A stretch of DNA of 15,522 bases from positions 1 to 15,522 of the forward strand of contig DASUNJ010000122.1 in assembly GCA_036277235.1 (NCBI GenBank), in the 5' to 3' direction. Below are positions 13,119 to 15,522 of the stretch, in pieces. The translations under genes were made by a program, and so were the position numbers. The stretch is from DATMER01 sp036277235 (GTDB lineage: Bacteria > Acidobacteriota > Thermoanaerobaculia > Multivoradales > UBA5704). Within the stretch, counting starts at the first letter, position 1, and every line of letters starts with the position of its first letter. Under the pieces are notes generated by a model. That model saw nothing but the letters and a program-made list of their open reading frames with translations. It was not told where the DNA came from and did no database searches.

Positions 13119-13724
13119 CTACCCCCACCGCAACCCTGCCTCCCCCGCCTCCTGAATCCCGAACCGGTCGAGCACCCGCAGGGTGTAGTGATCCAGGAAA
13201 CGGCCGAGGTCCTCGCCGCCGATGTAGAACGCGGGCACCGGCGGCAGAAGCGTGGCTCCGGCGTGGTGGAGGCGGCGCATGTTCTCCAGGTGGATCAGGC
13301 TGTAGGGGGTCTCGCGGAAACCGAGGACCAGCGGCCAGCTCTCTTTCAAGGCCACGGCTCCGGCGCGGTGGATCAGCGTCCGGGCCATGCCCGTCGCGAG
13401 GGCTCCCAGGGTGCCGGCGCTGCAGGGGAGGATGGCCGTGCCTGTCAGCCGATAGGAGCCGGAGGCGATGGGCGCGTCGAGATCGTTGTCGCGGTGGAGG
13501 ACCAGCTTCTCCCGCGCCGAGGGGGAGAGATGGGCCGCCTCGGCGAGGTCGGAAGCTCCCGTGCGCTCCGGCCCCAGCTCGTGATGGAGCACCTGGCTCG
13601 CTCCGGCCGACACCACCAGGTGGATGCGCTCGATCTCGGGAAGCTCCGCCAGCCGGCCCAGCACATGGCGGGGCAGGAGCATCCCCGATGCGCCGGTGAC
13701 CAGGAGAGCGATTCGGTGCGGCAC
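13119..13724 (-). CDS. ubiX: UbiX-like flavin prenyltransferase
   Basis: UbiX prenylates FMN with dimethylallyl phosphate to make the prenyl-FMN cofactor of UbiD decarboxylases. The 201-aa product has RIALLVTGASG at the N-terminus (FMN phosphate loop), ILPCSAGTLGALATGMARTLIHRAG in the middle and ESWPLVLGFRETPYSLIHLENMRRLHHAGATLLPP, which includes the conserved region around the flavin. In the futalosine pathway a UbiX/UbiD pair is thought to remove the naphthoate carboxylate. mqnP and mqnE lie 3.6 kb away on the same strand with accessory genes in between, but no ubiD is visible. The start is GTG at 13724 with TACCAT 7 nt upstream and no Shine-Dalgarno. Confidence 0.93.
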   Translation of the reverse strand: MPHRIALLVTGASGMLLPRHVLGRLAELPEIERIHLVVSAGASQVLHHELGPERTGASDLAEAAHLSPSAREKLVLHRDNDLDAPIASGSYRLTGTAILPCSAGTLGALATGMARTLIHRAGAVALKESWPLVLGFRETPYSLIHLENMRRLHHAGATLLPPVPAFYIGGEDLGRFLDHYTLRVLDRFGIQEAGEAGLRWG

Positions 13725-13731
13725 GCCCGGG

Positions 13732-13737
13732 ATGGTA
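13732..13737 (-). promoter_or_regulatory. -10 box of ubiX, leaderless-type promoter
   Basis: TACCAT on the minus strand ends 7 nt before the GTG at 13724 and lies in the 26-nt gap after the XRE gene. This predicts a transcript beginning at the start codon. Confidence 0.45.
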
Positions 13738-13750
13738 TCAGTCCCCGCTT

Positions 13751-14095
13751 TTAGCTCCGATACCGGTCGAGCTCCTCGCGCACGGCATCCCGGACTGTCT
13801 CCTGCACCAGAGTCCGAAGCTCCTCCCGGGTCAATACCAGCCCGGGCGGCGGCGGGGGATCGGGACGGTACACCCCGTAGGCCTCCAGCAACAGCTCCAC
13901 CGGGTCGAACCCCAAGGCCCGCCCGAACATCGCCAGGTGGCGCAGGCGCAGCTCCGTTTTGCCGCGGAAGAGATTGCCGATCGTGCCGTGACCCAGCTTC
14001 ATCTCCCGCTCCAGCTCCCGGTGGGACCGCCGGGAAAGAAGCACCTTCTCCCGCAGGAGCTCGAGCAGACGCAGGTTTTCAGAATCGTTCCCCAT
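13751..14095 (-). CDS. small XRE-type HTH regulator
   Basis: Starting at ATG 14095 the product has 114 aa: an N-terminal LRLLELLREKVLLSRRSHRELEREM helix pair, a turn-helix LGHGTIGNLFRGKTELRLRHLAMFGRALGF, then LLLEAYGVYRP, a run of prolines and a charged C-terminal helix (REELRTLVQETVRDAVREELDRY). The first 75 residues are an XRE-like domain; the C-terminal helix may be for dimerisation. A longer in-frame start at 14221 would add an unconvincing N-terminus and lie upstream of the TACAAT box. It stands between ubiX (same strand) and the divergent M16 peptidase. What it regulates is unknown. Confidence 0.85.
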   Translation of the reverse strand: MGNDSENLRLLELLREKVLLSRRSHRELEREMKLGHGTIGNLFRGKTELRLRHLAMFGRALGFDPVELLLEAYGVYRPDPPPPPGLVLTREELRTLVQETVRDAVREELDRYRS

Positions 14096-14104
14096 GACGG
14101 ACGG

Positions 14105-14110
14105 ATTGTA
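14105..14110 (-). promoter_or_regulatory. -10 box of the XRE gene, short-leader promoter
   Basis: TACAAT on the minus strand ends 9 nt before the ATG at 14095, inside the ten bases GAATACAATC that also precede mqnP. A leader of about 2-3 nt is predicted. There is no Shine-Dalgarno sequence. Confidence 0.5.
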
Positions 14111-14197
14111 TTCCGGGAACACAGGCAGATTGAAGTTCCGGGATGCGGGAATTTGTCGCAATCCGCCCGGCCCACGGGTAAGATGGGAATCCCTGCC

Positions 14198-14243
14198 GGG
14201 GGCTTGGAGTTTTGCCCCCATGGAAGCGCCCGCCTGCGCGGGC
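14198..14243 (+). other. two hairpins in the leader of the M16 peptidase gene
   Basis: GGGGGC/GCCCCC (14198-14219, 10-nt loop) and GCCCGC/GCGGGC (14228-14243, CTGC loop) are perfect 6-bp stems upstream of the GTG at 14301. They could shape the 5' leader of this gene. I see no convincing promoter in 14111-14300. Confidence 0.35.
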
Positions 14244-14300
14244 CTGCCGAACCGACATCAAGTTCGGACCCTGGAACCAGACGAAAGGAGGCTCTCCATC

Positions 14301-15522
14301 GTGTCCGTCCGCAAGAATCTCGCCCTGGGGCTGCTCGCCCTGGCGACCGTGATGGCCCTGATGATGACCCTGGGTACTGCCGCCGCGAGCGCCCAGTCCG
14401 CCGGGGACGTCTTCCCCTTCAAAGTCCACGAGACCACCCTCGACAACGGCCTGCAGGTCGTCGCCATCCCCTATGACAGCCCGGGGACCGTGGCGTACTA
14501 CACGGTCGTGCGCACCGGCTCCCGCGACGAGGTCGAGTCCGGCCACAGCGGTTTCGCCCACTTCTTCGAGCACATGATGTTCCGCGGGACCGACAAGTAC
14601 TCGCAGGACGCCTACAACGACCTGCTCAAGCGCATGGGCGCCGACTCCAACGCCTACACGTCCGACGACCAGACCGTCTACCACATCCTCGGACCCGCCA
14701 GCGAGCTGGCCACGATGATGGACATGGAGTCCGACCGCTTCAAGAACCTCAAGTACACCGAGGACGCGTTCCGCACCGAGGCCCTCGCCGTGCTCGGCGA
14801 GTACAACAAGAACATCTCGAACCCCTTCCTCCCCATGTTCGAGAAGCTGCGCGCCGAGGCCTTCCAGAAGCACACCTACAGGCACTCGACCATCGGCTTC
14901 CTGGATGACATCAAGGCCATGCCGGGCTATTACAAGTACAGCCTGGGCTTCTTCGACCGCTTCTACCGGCCGGAAAACATCACCCTGCTGGTGGTCGGCG
15001 ACGTCCAGCCCGACAAGGTCTTCGCCATGGCGAAGCAGCACTACGGCGATTGGAAGAAGGGCTATCAGTCACCCAAGGTCGAGGCCGAGCCGCCGCAGAC
15101 CGCGGCGAAGAAGGCGCACATCGACTGGCCCAGCCCCACCCGTCCGTACCTGATGGCCGGCTACCACATGCCGGCGTTCAGCACCGACAAGCCCGACTCC
15201 GCGGCGCTCAACCTCATCTCGCAGCTCCTGTTCAGCGATTCGGCCCCCCTCTACCAGGAGCTGGTCGTGGACAAACAGTGGGTGGACTTCATCGTCGGCG
15301 ACTCCGAATTCCACCGCGACGCCTATCTCTTCAGCATCTACGCCCGGGCCAAGTCCGAAGACCTTCTGCCGAAGGTGAAGGAGACCGTGGACCGCTATAT
15401 CGCCGAGCTCGCCGCGAAGCCGGTCGACCCGAAGCGGCTCGACCGCATCAAGTCGCACCTGCGCTATGACTTCGCCCTCGGCCTCGACACCCCGGGCGCG
15501 GTGGCCAACCAGGCCGCCACCG
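14301..15522 (+). CDS. M16-family zinc peptidase, exported (3' partial)
   Basis: GTG at 14301 with AAAGGAGG 9 nt upstream; the frame is open to the window end (407 codons seen). An N-terminal signal peptide with a long hydrophobic core ends near ASAQSAG (residues 29-35), so the enzyme is periplasmic or secreted. The inverted zinc motif H87-FFE-H91 is in SGFAHFFEHMMFRGT, and the third ligand is likely E167 in LGEYNK, 76 residues further as the family requires. NITLLVVGDVQPDKVFAMAKQHYGDW ends the first catalytic domain, and the inactive second domain follows (YLMAGYHMPAFSTDKPDSAAL). These peptidases clear peptides or process exported proteins, often as pairs of adjacent genes; any partner lies beyond the window. 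Confidence 0.94.
   Translation, partial: MSVRKNLALGLLALATVMALMMTLGTAAASAQSAGDVFPFKVHETTLDNGLQVVAIPYDSPGTVAYYTVVRTGSRDEVESGHSGFAHFFEHMMFRGTDKYSQDAYNDLLKRMGADSNAYTSDDQTVYHILGPASELATMMDMESDRFKNLKYTEDAFRTEALAVLGEYNKNISNPFLPMFEKLRAEAFQKHTYRHSTIGFLDDIKAMPGYYKYSLGFFDRFYRPENITLLVVGDVQPDKVFAMAKQHYGDWKKGYQSPKVEAEPPQTAAKKAHIDWPSPTRPYLMAGYHMPAFSTDKPDSAALNLISQLLFSDSAPLYQELVVDKQWVDFIVGDSEFHRDAYLFSIYARAKSEDLLPKVKETVDRYIAELAAKPVDPKRLDRIKSHLRYDFALGLDTPGAVANQAAT

Noticed and set aside
14150..14185. TTGTCG ... TAAGAT as promoter of the M16 gene
   Set aside because: The spacing is 20 nt and both boxes are weak; not enough to call.
14079..15041. Long open frame of 320 codons on the minus strand opposite the M16 gene
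   Set aside because: Its translation is the Gly/Val/His-rich antiphase of a GC-rich real gene; the plus strand encodes a complete M16 motif set with signal peptide and ribosome-binding site.

Overview
The window reads as a chromosomal segment of a high-GC bacterium that makes menaquinone by the futalosine route. It combines an aminofutalosine synthase (MqnE), a UbiA-type prenyltransferase of the MqnP kind and a UbiX-like flavin prenyltransferase with a panB-panC-panD operon, thiG and an M16 zinc peptidase. Several genes lack a Shine-Dalgarno sequence and have a -10 box almost on the start codon. An Acidobacteriota or similar lineage would fit, but that is inference; no marker here fixes the phylum.

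Layout. Positions 2-1747 (+) hold the C-terminal part of a long WD40 protein whose N-terminus lies outside the window. A gene-poor stretch with nested hairpins and one possible 48-codon ORF follows. Next, on the minus strand, come a DUF104-type antitoxin and PIN toxin pair and a tRNA-Arg(ACG) with its own promoter. A 350-bp gap with imperfect 20-21 bp tandem repeats separates these from the housekeeping block. That block, also on the minus strand, contains panB-panC-panD, a PrcB-like lipoprotein and thiG (6634 down to 3209), packed as one transcription unit. A terminator at 6668-6707 divides it from a second minus-strand unit, mqnP-mqnE-deoxynucleoside kinase (9478 down to 6832).

An accessory region occupies 9479 to about 13080. 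Its left half has more A+T than its neighbours by eye. A consensus-like promoter drives a plus-strand operon of a small unrecognised protein, a protein split by a frameshift that may resemble DUF4417, and a zinc-finger/Mrr endonuclease. Convergent to it is a minus-strand vapB-vapC-xre set. Beyond the accessory region the quinone theme resumes with ubiX (13724 down to 13119), so the accessory genes appear to sit inside a menaquinone gene cluster. A small XRE regulator and, divergently, an exported M16 peptidase (14301 to window end, partial) close the window.

The most interesting candidate is the promoter-driven Mrr operon at 9624-12036, which looks like a compact, possibly undescribed nuclease-based defence module with its middle gene disrupted.
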